A stretch of DNA of 64,000 bases, from contig NZ_JAMZEC010000001.1 in NCBI RefSeq assembly GCF_024172185.1, forward strand, positions 1,240,001-1,304,000, written 5' to 3'. Positions 40,579 through 48,939 of the stretch are shown piece by piece; within the stretch, counting starts at the first letter, position 1, and each line of letters begins with the position of its first letter. The notes beneath the pieces are model-generated. The model was not told the origin of the DNA. It did not search any database and saw nothing but the letters and a program-made list of their open reading frames with translations. The position numbers and the translations under genes were made by a program. Source of the DNA: Nonomuraea roseoviolacea subsp. carminata. GTDB taxonomy: Bacteria; Actinomycetota; Actinomycetes; Streptosporangiales; Streptosporangiaceae.

Positions 40579-41564
40579 GACACCCTCACTCTCGGGTCGA
40601 GACCGGTGTAGAGGAGGTCCACGACGACGTTGCCGGCCATCACGAAGAACGCGGCCAGCAGGGTGACCGCCATGATGACCGGCTGGTCGTTCTTGGCGAT
40701 CGAGTCGGCCGCCATCTTGCCGATGCCGTTGAGCCCGAACACGGTCTCGGTGATCAGCGCGCCGCCGAGCAGCGCGGCGAAGTCCATGCCGAAGATGGTG
40801 ACGATCGGGGTCAGCGCGGGCCGCAGCGCGTGGCGGCGCATCGTGAGCGCCGGGCTCAGGCCCTTGGACCGCGCGGTGCGCATGAAGTTCTGCGCCAGCG
40901 TGTCGATGACGTTCGCCCTGGTCAGGCGGGCGTACAGGCAGGCGTAGCCGGTGGCGAGCACCAGCCACGGCATCAGGTACGACTGGAACCACAGGAGCGG
41001 GTCCTCGGAGAACGGCACCGCCGAGGGGAACGGCAGGATCTGCAGCTTGACCACGAGCACGTACTGCAGGGTCAGCGCGAGCACGTAGTTGGGGATGCTG
41101 GCGCCGCCGAGGGCCAGGCCCATGGCGGCGCGGTCCCACCAGGAGCCCTCCTTGACCGCGCTGAGCAGCCCGGCGGCGATGCCGACGATCAGCCACAGGA
41201 CCGCCGCGCCCACCGCGACCGTGGCGCTGACCGGCAGCCGGTCCACGATCATCTGCGTCACCGACTGGCTGCTCTGGAACGAGTAGCCGAGGCAGGGCGC
41301 CGGGCAGTGGACGAGGTTCGGGCCGCTGCCGTAGTCGCGGCCGGCGACGAGCCCGCTCAGGTAGTCCCCCAACTGCGTGAGGAACGGCCGGTCGAGCCCC
41401 AGGGAGGCGCGGATCTGCGCGACGCGGTCGGGGGTGCAGGTCTTGCCGCAGATCATCAGCGCCGGGTCCGGCGACAGCTTGAAGAAGATCAGGTACGTGA
41501 ACACGCAGACGAGCAGCAGCAGGACGACGAGCCCGGCCAGCCGGCCGGCGACGTAGCGGGCCAT
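40575..41564 (-). CDS. Oligopeptide ABC transporter permease (DppB type)
   Basis: A 329-residue membrane protein with the N-terminal helix RLAGLVVLLLLVCVFTYLIFF, a large external loop containing four cysteines (ICGKTCTPDR and HCPAPCLG) and five further helices. The ATPase-contact loop is seen in MRTARSKGLSPALTMRRHALRPAL. The cysteines could form two disulfides, a common feature of actinobacterial DppB proteins. Its ATG shares one base with the stop of the DppC-type gene (TGATG). Confidence 0.9.
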   Translation of the reverse strand: MARYVAGRLAGLVVLLLLVCVFTYLIFFKLSPDPALMICGKTCTPDRVAQIRASLGLDRPFLTQLGDYLSGLVAGRDYGSGPNLVHCPAPCLGYSFQSSQSVTQMIVDRLPVSATVAVGAAVLWLIVGIAAGLLSAVKEGSWWDRAAMGLALGGASIPNYVLALTLQYVLVVKLQILPFPSAVPFSEDPLLWFQSYLMPWLVLATGYACLYARLTRANVIDTLAQNFMRTARSKGLSPALTMRRHALRPALTPIVTIFGMDFAALLGGALITETVFGLNGIGKMAADSIAKNDQPVIMAVTLLAAFFVMAGNVVVDLLYTGLDPRVRVS

Positions 41565-42520
41565 CAGGACGCCTCCCCCGCGTCCGACGCGGCCCGGATC
41601 CGGTCCCCGAGCACGGTCAGCGACAGCACCGTGAGGAACAGGAACAGTCCGGGCACCGCGAAGTACATGGGGTCGGTCGCGTACCAGCTCACCGCGCTGG
41701 AGATCATCTGCCCCCACGAGGGTGTCGGCGGGGTGACGCCCACCCCGAGGAACGACAGGCCGGCCTCGGTGCCGATGTAGCCGGGCACGGCCAGCGTCGT
41801 CATGACGATCAGCGAGTTGCGCAGGTTGGGCAGGATCTCCTTGAACACGATGGCGCCGGTGGAGGCGCCGGACGCGCGGGCGGCCTCGACGAACTCGCGG
41901 TTGACCAGCGTGAGCGTCTGCCCGCGCACCACGCGGGCGAGGTACGGCCACCCGAACACGGTGATCACCGTGACCAGCAGGACCGAGCGGTCACCCGTCG
42001 GCAGGGACGACAGGATCGCGATCATGAAGATCAGCGCGGGGAAGGCCATGAGGAAGTCCATGATCCGGGAGATGACCTGGTCGACCCAGCCCTGGTAGAA
42101 CCCGGCGAGCAGGCCGAGCACCACGCCGAGCAGGGTGGTCAGCACGGTCGCCGAGATCGCGATCAGGAACGACACGCGGGCGCCGTAGGCGATGCGGGCC
42201 AGGATGTCGCGGCCGTTCTGCGGCTCCACGCCGAGCAGGTGGTCGGCGCTGACGCCGCCGAACGAGCCGCGCGGCAGGCCGCCGAGGTTGGTGTCGACGG
42301 CGGCGGGGTCGAAGTCGTTCGGCCCGTGCCCGGTGACGGCGGAGATCAGCGGCGCGCAGATCGCCATCAGCACGACCAGGCCGAGGAACACCGTGCTGAG
42401 GACGGCGCCCCGGTCGCGCAGCAGGGCGCGCGCGATCCGGCGCCCCTCCGTGGCGGGCGCGTCTCCCGCGCCCGCCAGGGGGTCCGCCATCGCTTCGTGC
42501 GAGGGTGCGGCGGTGGTCAT
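41564..42520 (-). CDS. Oligopeptide ABC transporter permease (DppC type)
   Basis: A 318-residue permease with a cytoplasmic N-terminal tail of about 40 residues, then AVLSTVFLGLVVLMAICAPLIS and five further helices; the ATPase-contact loop is VEAARASGASTGAIVFKEILPNL. The external loop includes HLLGVEPQNGRDILARIAYGAR, the DppC signature. It starts 7 bp after the binding-protein stop and pairs with the DppB-type permease. Confidence 0.9.
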   Translation of the reverse strand: MTTAAPSHEAMADPLAGAGDAPATEGRRIARALLRDRGAVLSTVFLGLVVLMAICAPLISAVTGHGPNDFDPAAVDTNLGGLPRGSFGGVSADHLLGVEPQNGRDILARIAYGARVSFLIAISATVLTTLLGVVLGLLAGFYQGWVDQVISRIMDFLMAFPALIFMIAILSSLPTGDRSVLLVTVITVFGWPYLARVVRGQTLTLVNREFVEAARASGASTGAIVFKEILPNLRNSLIVMTTLAVPGYIGTEAGLSFLGVGVTPPTPSWGQMISSAVSWYATDPMYFAVPGLFLFLTVLSLTVLGDRIRAASDAGEAS

Positions 42521-42527
42521 GGTCGTC

Positions 42528-44213
42528 CTACTTGCTCGGGTCCTTGAGCGCGACCGAGACCAGGTCGATCCCGCCGGAGTACGAGTCGTGGAGGTAGGCG
42601 CCCGCGACGTTCTCGCCGATGACGGTCACGTTCTTCTCGTAGAGCAGGGGCACGACGGGGGCCTTCTCCATGATCTGCTTGTCGAGCCGGCCGTAGGCGG
42701 CGTTGGCGGCGTTGACGTCGGTCATCGCGGCGATCTCGTCGATCTTCTCGTTGATGGCCTCGTCGTTGATCTGGGCGAGGTTGGTGTTGCCCTTCTGGGC
42801 GATGTTGCGGCCGTCGAACAGCGGCGGCAGGAAGGTGGCGCCGGACGACCAGTCGGGGCACCAGCCGGTGAGGGCCGCGTCGTGCTGCCGGGCGGGCGTG
42901 CCGATCACCTCGTAGAAGGTGGACGTGTCCATGTTGTTGATCTTGACGTTGATGCCCAGCGGCTTCAGCGACTCCTGGATGGCGACGGCCATGCCCTGCT
43001 GGCGGGGCACCGGGCGCACGTCGAGGGTCAGGTCGAAGCCCTTGCCCTGGCCCGCCTCGGCGAGCAGCGCCTTGGCCTTGGCCGGGTCCGTCGGGTACGG
43101 GTCGTAGTCCAGCCGGCCGACGATGGTCGGCGGCTGGATCGCGCCGCCCTTGGTGGCCAGCGTCGTGCCGCCGTCGCCGGCGACCACGTTGTCCTTGTTG
43201 ATCGCGTAGTTGATCGCCTGGCGGACCTTCACGTCGTCGAGCGGCTTCTTGGTGGTGTTCAGGCTCATGTACGTGGTGCAGCCCATGTAGCCGGACAGCG
43301 TGCGCGCCTTGTAGCGCGGGTCCTGGATGCGGGCCACGGTGGCCGGCTGGATCGCGCCCGCGATCGCGCTGGCGTCGGCGCCCTGCCCGGCGAGCATGCG
43401 CTCGTCGATGGTCGCGCCGTCGATCCCGAAGGTGATCTCGTAGGAGTCCGGCTTGGCGGCGCGGACGGTGTCGGTCGCGGCCTTCCAGTGCGGGTTGCGC
43501 ACCAGCTTCAGCTTCGCGCCGCGCTGGTAGCTCTCCACCTTGTACGGGCCGGACGCGATCGGCTTGGCGTCGAACGCTCCGCCCGCGCCCGTGCCCTTGG
43601 GGAACGGCACGAAGTTGGGCTGCACGAGCGCGCTGGCGAAGTCGGCGAACGGCTTCTTCAGGTGGAAGACGATCGTCTTGGGGTCAGGGGTCTCGATCGT
43701 GTCGAGGTCGCCCGTGACGTACGGACCCTTGTAGTCCTTGGGCGCGTCGATGAGCAGCTTGGCGTAGGGCGAGCCGATGCCGGCGTCCGGGTCCCAGGCC
43801 CGCTCGACGCCGAACTTCATCGCCTCACTGGTGATCGGCGTGCCGTCCTCGAAGAAGATGTCGTCCTTGAGGGTGAACGTCCAGGTCTTGTTGCCGTCGG
43901 ACGGGGTGCCGGTGCTGGTCGCGAGGTCGGGGACGACCTTCGTGCCCTCCTTGCCGGGACCCGCGCCGAACGTGGTCAGGCCCCGGTAGATGAGCCGGTA
44001 GAAGTTGTTGACGCCGCCGTCCCAGCCCCGGACCGGGTCCAGGTGGGAGTAGTCGGCGGTCTGCAGGACGTGGACGGTGCCGCCGGAGGCGGCGGCCTTG
44101 GCCTCGGAGCCCGAGGCCGCGGTGCCCTTCCCGCCGCTCCCGCCGCCGCCACACGCCGCGACCGCCAACGTGGTGAGCACCGAGACGCCGGCGAGGGCGG
44201 CCGATCTCCTCAT
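42528..44213 (-). CDS. Oligopeptide-type ABC transporter binding lipoprotein (SBP family 5)
   Basis: A 561-residue solute-binding protein. Signal peptide RRSAALAGVSVLTTLAVAAC with lipobox VAAC and lipidated C21, followed by a flexible GGGGSGGKG linker. Family 5 landmarks: TVHVLQTADYSHLDPVRGWDGGV, TWTFTLKDDIFFEDGTPITSEAMKFGVERAWDP, and the late DAALTGWCPDWSS. It captures the substrate outside the cell for the permeases that follow. Family 5 proteins bind peptides or glycosylated oligomers; context suggests Pro/Hyp-rich, perhaps arabinosylated, peptides. AGAAGGCGAA ribosome binding site. 50 bp downstream of the arabinofuranosidase gene. Confidence 0.88.
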   Translation of the reverse strand: MRRSAALAGVSVLTTLAVAACGGGGSGGKGTAASGSEAKAAASGGTVHVLQTADYSHLDPVRGWDGGVNNFYRLIYRGLTTFGAGPGKEGTKVVPDLATSTGTPSDGNKTWTFTLKDDIFFEDGTPITSEAMKFGVERAWDPDAGIGSPYAKLLIDAPKDYKGPYVTGDLDTIETPDPKTIVFHLKKPFADFASALVQPNFVPFPKGTGAGGAFDAKPIASGPYKVESYQRGAKLKLVRNPHWKAATDTVRAAKPDSYEITFGIDGATIDERMLAGQGADASAIAGAIQPATVARIQDPRYKARTLSGYMGCTTYMSLNTTKKPLDDVKVRQAINYAINKDNVVAGDGGTTLATKGGAIQPPTIVGRLDYDPYPTDPAKAKALLAEAGQGKGFDLTLDVRPVPRQQGMAVAIQESLKPLGINVKINNMDTSTFYEVIGTPARQHDAALTGWCPDWSSGATFLPPLFDGRNIAQKGNTNLAQINDEAINEKIDEIAAMTDVNAANAAYGRLDKQIMEKAPVVPLLYEKNVTVIGENVAGAYLHDSYSGGIDLVSVALKDPSK

Positions 44214-44263
44214 TTCGCCTTCTTTCCTCTTGTTGCAGTTGCGGCGGCGGCCTGGGGCTGCCG

Positions 44264-46162
44264 TCACCGCGACCTGACCCACACGCGCATGGCCTCGGGC
44301 CTGCGGTTGCCCCACAGGAAGTAGGGGACGAGGGCGGCGCAGAGGTCCGCCGCCGGGCTGGCAGGAGGCTGCGCGTCGTACTCCGGGTACAGCTCCGCCG
44401 GCGGCTGCTCGGCGACGCCCGCCGGCACCCGGAGGACGACGGCTCCCGGCAGTTCCTCGGACCCGCCGATGTTTGCGCTAACAACATCGGCCGGGGACAG
44501 TACGAGGTCGTCCACGGAGGCCGGCACGTCCTGCTGCTCGACGCAGTAGACCAGCGGCCCGCGGGCGACGGCGACCGCGCCGCGGGCCGCGTCCACGTAC
44601 GGGTGCGGCACGTGGGCGCGCACCGGCATCGGCAGGCGCAGGCGCAGGACGTCCCCCTCGGCCCAGCGGCGCTCGACGGTCAGCCAGCCGTCCTCCGCCG
44701 CCACGGGCTCGCCGTCCAGCGTCGCGCCGCGCGCCCACGCGGGGATCCGCAGCCGCAGGGCGTACGGACGCCCGGGGGCGCGCTCGATCGTGACGCGGAC
44801 ATCGCCGTCCCAGGGGTAGGCCGTCTCGACGGTCAGCGCGACGTCGCCGGTCTCGACGCGGGACTCGGCGTACTGGGCGAGGTAGAGCACGCCGTCGCGC
44901 TCGGCCGCCATGTAGTCGCCGAGCTGGGCCATCCATCGCACGATGTTCGGCGGGCAGCACGGGCAGCCGAACCACGAGCGGCGCAGCTCCTCGCCGCCGG
45001 TCTCGGCGCCGCTGCGCTGCTGGTGGTCGGGGCGGCGCTGGAGCGGGTTGTCGTAGAAGAACGCCCTGCCGTCGGCGGACAGGCCCACCGCGTAGGCGTT
45101 GTAGAGCACGCGCTCGAAGACGTCGAGGTGTCGGGCGCTCCCCGTGGCCAGGAACATGCGCCAGCCCCACTGCATCGTGGCGATGGCGGCGCAGGTCTCG
45201 CTGTAGGCGCGCTCGGACGGCAGCTCGTAGCGGTCGCCGATGGCCTCGTCGGAGTGCCGGCTGCCGAGCCCGCCGGTGATGTAGAGCTTGGTGGCGACCA
45301 TGTCGTCCCAGAGGCGCTCCAGCGCGTCGAGGAGCGTGCGGTCGCCGGTCTCGACGGCGACGTCGGCCGCCCCGGCGGCGAGGTAGGCCATGCGCACCGC
45401 GTGCCCGGTGACCGACGGCAGCTCGCGCAGCGGCACGTGGTCCTGGAAGTACTCCGGCGGGAAGATGCTGTGCCTGAGCCGGCCCCGGCCGCGCCGCTCG
45501 ACGAACAGCGCGGCCTGTGTCAGGTAGTCGCGCTCGCCGGTCTCCCGGTAGAGCTCGACGAGCGCCATCTCCACCTCGGGGTGGCCGCAGACGGCCTCCT
45601 CGCGGCCCTCGCCGAAGCGCCGTACGACGAGGTCGGCGAACCTGACCGCCACGGCGAGCAGCCGGTCGTCGCCCATCCGGCGCGAGGCGGCGACGGCGGC
45701 CTGGATGAGGTGGCCGAGGTTGTACATCTCGTGCCCCCAGGCGAGGTCCTCCCACGGCTTCTTGGCCGCGGCGGGGTCCTGGAAGAACGAGTTGAGGTAG
45801 CCGTCCTCGGCCTGGACCCGCTCCAGCAGGCCCACGACCTCGTCGAAGAACTCCCGCTCGGCCTCGCCCGCCGCGCCCCGGCCGATCTCGTACGCCAGAC
45901 CTTCGAGGGTCTTGTACAGGTCGGTGTCGAGGAACGGGTAGCGGCCCCGGTAGGGCGGCGCGTCGTCCTCGGTCAGCCGGCGCAGGTTGGCGACGTTGCC
46001 GGCGGCCCGGAGCTGCTCGACGGTGTGCGGGATCGTCGCGCGCCGGTTGCGCTCCTGCCAGTCACGAAGCAGGCCACCGGTGATGCGGACGCCCGCGACC
46101 GGGGAGACGGCCCCCGCCCCGGTCCGTACGGCTCCGGCCGGTGACGTCGACTTCAGGGGCAT
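44264..46162 (-). CDS. GH127 beta-L-arabinofuranosidase (DUF1680)
   Basis: A 632-residue (alpha/alpha)6-barrel glycosidase with C-terminal beta domains. Residues match the Bifidobacterium HypBA1 active site: zinc ligands E322 and C324 in SETCA (HypBA1 E338, C340), the cysteine pair C402-C403 in FGCPCCPPN (HypBA1 C417 nucleophile, C418), and acid/base E306 in RHSDEAIGDRYELP (HypBA1 E322). That family removes beta-L-arabinofuranose from hydroxyproline-linked oligosaccharides of plant extensin. There is no signal peptide, so hydrolysis is intracellular, after uptake. The ATG at 46162 follows GGAGGAG. It is the first gene of the operon. Other GH127 activities are known, so substrate is inferred from context. 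Confidence 0.88.
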   Translation of the reverse strand: MPLKSTSPAGAVRTGAGAVSPVAGVRITGGLLRDWQERNRRATIPHTVEQLRAAGNVANLRRLTEDDAPPYRGRYPFLDTDLYKTLEGLAYEIGRGAAGEAEREFFDEVVGLLERVQAEDGYLNSFFQDPAAAKKPWEDLAWGHEMYNLGHLIQAAVAASRRMGDDRLLAVAVRFADLVVRRFGEGREEAVCGHPEVEMALVELYRETGERDYLTQAALFVERRGRGRLRHSIFPPEYFQDHVPLRELPSVTGHAVRMAYLAAGAADVAVETGDRTLLDALERLWDDMVATKLYITGGLGSRHSDEAIGDRYELPSERAYSETCAAIATMQWGWRMFLATGSARHLDVFERVLYNAYAVGLSADGRAFFYDNPLQRRPDHQQRSGAETGGEELRRSWFGCPCCPPNIVRWMAQLGDYMAAERDGVLYLAQYAESRVETGDVALTVETAYPWDGDVRVTIERAPGRPYALRLRIPAWARGATLDGEPVAAEDGWLTVERRWAEGDVLRLRLPMPVRAHVPHPYVDAARGAVAVARGPLVYCVEQQDVPASVDDLVLSPADVVSANIGGSEELPGAVVLRVPAGVAEQPPAELYPEYDAQPPASPAADLCAALVPYFLWGNRRPEAMRVWVRSR

Positions 46163-46182
46163 GCGGGCGGCTCCTCCGGTAT

Positions 46183-46218
46183 GTGTGCCATTGCACTTGT
46201 GCTGTGTGGCATTGCACT
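46183..46218. promoter_or_regulatory. 15-bp direct repeats, 21 bp apart, before the GH127 operon
   Basis: GTGTGCCATTGCACT (46183-46197) and GTGTGGCATTGCACT (46204-46218) differ at one base and are exactly two helical turns apart. They lie 20-56 bp upstream of the first gene of the fifteen-gene unit, where a regulator dimer or pair of dimers would control it. The GntR protein encoded at 33707 is the obvious candidate. Confidence 0.6.
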
Positions 46219-46491
46219 GCACCCTAGAGCTGTGGCTGATGGCCGCCAAGAGGCCATCGACAAAGTGCGCAATTCGTTATAAAACCCCATAGAGCATGAA
46301 TTTTCGCCGCATTTCCCCTGCGTGTGGGGGGTGCGGCGGGCAGCCGGCGGCTTCCAGGCCGCCGGGCGATGACCTGTGCCCCAAGCCGCCCTCCGCACCG
46401 CGAGCGGCGGCGCCGGACAGAGCAATTGCACACGGCGCATCCTCCGCTGTGCGGAGCCGTGCCCACGTGCGCACGCGCCCTTGTCCGCTAA
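46219..46491. other. Divergent intergenic region, no gene
   Basis: Between the GH127 operon and the DUF35 operon. It holds the most AT-rich patch nearby (TTCGTTATAAAACCCCATAG, about 46269-46288) and a GAATTTTCGCCGCATTTCC stretch, but no convincing open frame. It probably contains the promoters of both operons; exact elements could not be assigned. Confidence 0.5.
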
Positions 46492-46507
46492 CCAAGCGTG
46501 CGCTAGC
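46492..46507. promoter_or_regulatory. Operator-like palindrome, site E
   Basis: CCAAGCGTGCGCTAGC matches CCAAGCG-NN-CGCTTGG at 12 of 14 positions; a wider perfect pair CCAAGC...GCTTGG spans 46492-46511. It ends within 11 bp of the DUF35 start codon, overlapping a TAGCTT that could be the -10 of a nearly leaderless promoter. Confidence 0.6.
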
Positions 46508-46517
46508 TTGGCAATCG

Positions 46518-46880
46518 ATGACCGGTGACACCTCCGCCTACTGGGCCGCCTGCAGGCGCGGCGAGCTGGTCGTCCAGCGCTGTACGGACTGCGGCCGGCG
46601 GGTCCACCTCCCCGAGGCGGCCTGCCCCTGGTGCGGCGGAGGCGGGCTCGTCTTCGAGCCGGTCTCCGGCGACGGCGTGGTGCACACCTACACCGTCGTG
46701 CACCGGTCCTTCGCCCCCGGCTACCGGGGACGCGAGCCGTACGTGCTGGCCTGGGTGGACCTGCCGGAAGGGGCCCGCGTGTTCGGGCAGGTCGTGGGCT
46801 GCGCGCCGGATGAGGTCCGCATCGGCATGCCGGTGCGGGTGACGTTCGTGGACGACCTACCGCATTGGAGACCCCTGTGA
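46518..46880 (+). CDS. DUF35 OB-fold/Zn-ribbon protein
   Basis: A 120-residue protein with a rubredoxin-like zinc ribbon (C22, C25, C36, C39: RCTDCG, ACPWCG) followed by an OB-fold (GDGVVHTYTVVHRSFAPGYRGREPYVLAWVDL). DUF35 proteins act as obligate partners of thiolase-fold enzymes, delivering or holding acyl-CoA, for example with Ltp2 aldolase or with HMG-CoA/acetoacetyl-CoA thiolases. No thiolase is adjacent; the closest is the Ltp2-like protein at 5874-6944. It heads the CoA operon, overlaps the VOC gene by GTGA and lies under operator site E. The start is nearly leaderless (no ribosome binding site). Confidence 0.85.
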   Translation: MTGDTSAYWAACRRGELVVQRCTDCGRRVHLPEAACPWCGGGGLVFEPVSGDGVVHTYTVVHRSFAPGYRGREPYVLAWVDLPEGARVFGQVVGCAPDEVRIGMPVRVTFVDDLPHWRPL

Positions 46881-47212
46881 GCGTGCTCGGCAAGCTCGGC
46901 AACGTGCTCATCCCCGTCGCCGACCTCGACCAGGCGATCGCCTTCTACGGGCTGCCGGTGAAGTTCCGCGACGGCGACAGGTTCGCCGCGCTGGACGGCG
47001 GCGGCGTGACCGTGGCGCTGGCCGGCCCCGCCGAGCAGGTCGCCGACACGGCGGCGCCCTCGTACAAGGTGGACGACGTGGCGCGGGCCGTGCGCGAGCT
47101 GGCGGCGCGCGGCGGCGAGGTGGTGCGCGCCCCCGAGGAGGGGCCGCACGAGACGCGCGCCGTCCTGCGCGACCCGTCGGGCAACGTCTTCGTCCTGTAC
47201 GCGCCTCTCTGA
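46877..47212 (+). CDS. VOC-family (glyoxalase/dioxygenase-fold) protein
   Basis: A 111-residue vicinal-oxygen-chelate protein with two beta-alpha-beta modules: GNVLIPVADLDQAIAFYGLP and later YKVDDVARAVRELAARGGEV with the C-terminal LRDPSGNVFVLYAP. The Glu/His metal ligands common in glyoxalase I are only partly evident (no clear first His), so it may be a binding or isomerase protein. GTG overlaps the DUF35 stop, GGAG 6 nt upstream. Function within the CoA route, for example epimerase-like, is not determinable. Confidence 0.75.
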   Translation: MSVLGKLGNVLIPVADLDQAIAFYGLPVKFRDGDRFAALDGGGVTVALAGPAEQVADTAAPSYKVDDVARAVRELAARGGEVVRAPEEGPHETRAVLRDPSGNVFVLYAPL

Positions 47213-47347
47213 CGCCGCGCCCTTCTGACGCCGCGCCTCTCCGACGCCGCGCCGCTCCCGTCCGGTGAGCGCCCCGCCGACCCGCCGCACCCGACCCCGG
47301 CCACCCGCCGGCCCCTGCTCCGCTCCTCCCGCCGGCCCCTGCTCCGC
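47211..47347. repeat. Short direct repeats in the VOC-ligase gap
   Basis: GACGCCGCGCC occurs three times with a 16-bp period (47211, 47227, 47243), and a 19-bp unit CCGCCGGCCCCTGCTCCGC occurs at 47305-47323 and 47329-47347. No gene is seen in this 164-bp gap; it ends with the CCGGAGGCCCCC ribosome binding site of the next gene. Confidence 0.65.
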
Positions 47348-47376
47348 CAGCCCGACCGCCTGATCCGGAGGCCCCC

Positions 47377-48936
47377 ATGGCGCGATCCCCCTACGGCAAC
47401 TACGGCCACGCGATCCTGACCGCCGGGGCGATGCGCACCCCGGACCGCGAGGCGCTCACCTACTGCGGCGAGCGCCGCTTCACCTACGACCGGCTCAACC
47501 GGCTCGTCAACCGCCGCGCCCACGCCCTCCTCGCCGCCGGCATCACCCCCGGTCAGCGGGTCGGCGCGCTGCTCAACGAGACCCTGCACGTCGCCGAGGT
47601 CTACCTCGCCCAGGCCAAGACGGGCGTCGTCACCGCCGCGCTGAACCCGTACTGGCCGGTCGACACGCTGCGCGCGGTCGTCGAGCAGTCGGGCTGCACG
47701 GCGTTCGTGTACGACGCGACCGTGGAGGCGGCCGTGGCGGAGATCCGGCCCGCGCTCCCGGGCGTGACCACCTGGATGAAGGTGGGCGGGCCCGGCGACG
47801 GCGCGGTGGACCTCGACGCGCTGGCCGCCGAGGCGTCCGAGGAGGAGCCGCCGATCGCGGGCGGCCACGACGACCCGCTCGCCCTCTACTACACCTCCGG
47901 CACGACCGGGCTGCCGAAGGCGGTCGTCCACACGCACGCCTCGTCGCTGGCCACGGCCCAGATCTGGCTGGACGTGCCGCGCGGGCCCGAGTCGGTGTTC
48001 GGCACCGGCGCCATCATCTGGGGCATCGGGTTCCCGGCCATCGTGGGGCCGGCCCTGTACGCGGGCATGCGGCTGGTGCTGGAGCAGGACTGGGGCCCCG
48101 CCAACTTCCTGCGCGTCGTGCCGCGCGAACGCGTCACCCACGTGTCGCAGATCCCGTCGTTCTACGCGGCGCTGCTCGGCTCGGCCGGGCACGAGGGCGT
48201 GGACCTGTCGTCCGTCGAGGTCATCATGCTGGGCGGCGAGCCGCTGACCGCCACCATGCTCGACCGCATCAAGCAGCGCCTGCCCGGCGCCGCCGTCTAC
48301 TCCTACTACGGCCAGACCGAGGCCCCGTACACCTGCATGGGCCGCGTCGACGACGGCTCGATCCCGCTCGGCTCGTCGGGACGGGCCCGCACCGGCAACG
48401 CGGTCCGCGTGACCGGCCCCACCGGCGAGCGGGTGGTCGGCCGGACCGGCGAGATCAACCTCGCCGGCCCGCACGTGATGGCCGGCTACGACGGGCTGCC
48501 GGACCGGACGGCCGAGGTGCTGCGCGGCGGCTGGTACGTCGGCGGCGACCTCGGCACGGTGTCCGAGGACGGGGTGCTGCGGGTGCTCGGGCGGCGCGAG
48601 GACGCGATACTCAAGGGCGGCGTGTGGAGCCAGCCGGTGGCCGTCGAGGAGGCGGCCGCGGCGCTGGACGGCGTCGCCGAGGCGGGCGCGGTGGGCGTCC
48701 CGGCGCACGTGGAGGGCCAGGAGGCCGTGGAGCAGGAGATCCTGCTGGCCGTGGTGCCCCGCGCCGGTCACACCCTCGACCCGTCCAAGCTGGCGCTGGC
48801 CCTGGCCGACACGCTGCCGGCGCACCAGCGGCCCGACCACATCGTGGTGGCGGACGAGCTGCCGCACTTCCAGGACGCCTCGGGCGGGCCGGGCAAGCTG
48901 CTGCGGCGGGAACTGCACCGGCTGCTGGAGCGCTGA
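47377..48936 (+). CDS. AMP-forming acyl-CoA synthetase
   Basis: A 519-residue ANL enzyme with all core motifs: P-loop YYTSGTTGLPKAVVHTH (171-187), A5 YSYYGQTEAP, A7 GGWYVGGDLG (the usual TGD is GGD), A8 VLGRREDAILKGGVWSQPVAVEEA and A10 catalytic Lys in GGPGKLLRREL. It activates a carboxylic acid through an acyl-adenylate to the CoA ester. Compared with the degenerate ligase at 20667 this one is catalytically complete. Next gene 3 bp away is an ADP-forming ligase, an unusual pairing. Substrate not evident; aromatic and medium-chain acids are both possible. Confidence 0.86.
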   Translation: MARSPYGNYGHAILTAGAMRTPDREALTYCGERRFTYDRLNRLVNRRAHALLAAGITPGQRVGALLNETLHVAEVYLAQAKTGVVTAALNPYWPVDTLRAVVEQSGCTAFVYDATVEAAVAEIRPALPGVTTWMKVGGPGDGAVDLDALAAEASEEEPPIAGGHDDPLALYYTSGTTGLPKAVVHTHASSLATAQIWLDVPRGPESVFGTGAIIWGIGFPAIVGPALYAGMRLVLEQDWGPANFLRVVPRERVTHVSQIPSFYAALLGSAGHEGVDLSSVEVIMLGGEPLTATMLDRIKQRLPGAAVYSYYGQTEAPYTCMGRVDDGSIPLGSSGRARTGNAVRVTGPTGERVVGRTGEINLAGPHVMAGYDGLPDRTAEVLRGGWYVGGDLGTVSEDGVLRVLGRREDAILKGGVWSQPVAVEEAAAALDGVAEAGAVGVPAHVEGQEAVEQEILLAVVPRAGHTLDPSKLALALADTLPAHQRPDHIVVADELPHFQDASGGPGKLLRRELHRLLER

Positions 48937-48939
48937 GGG

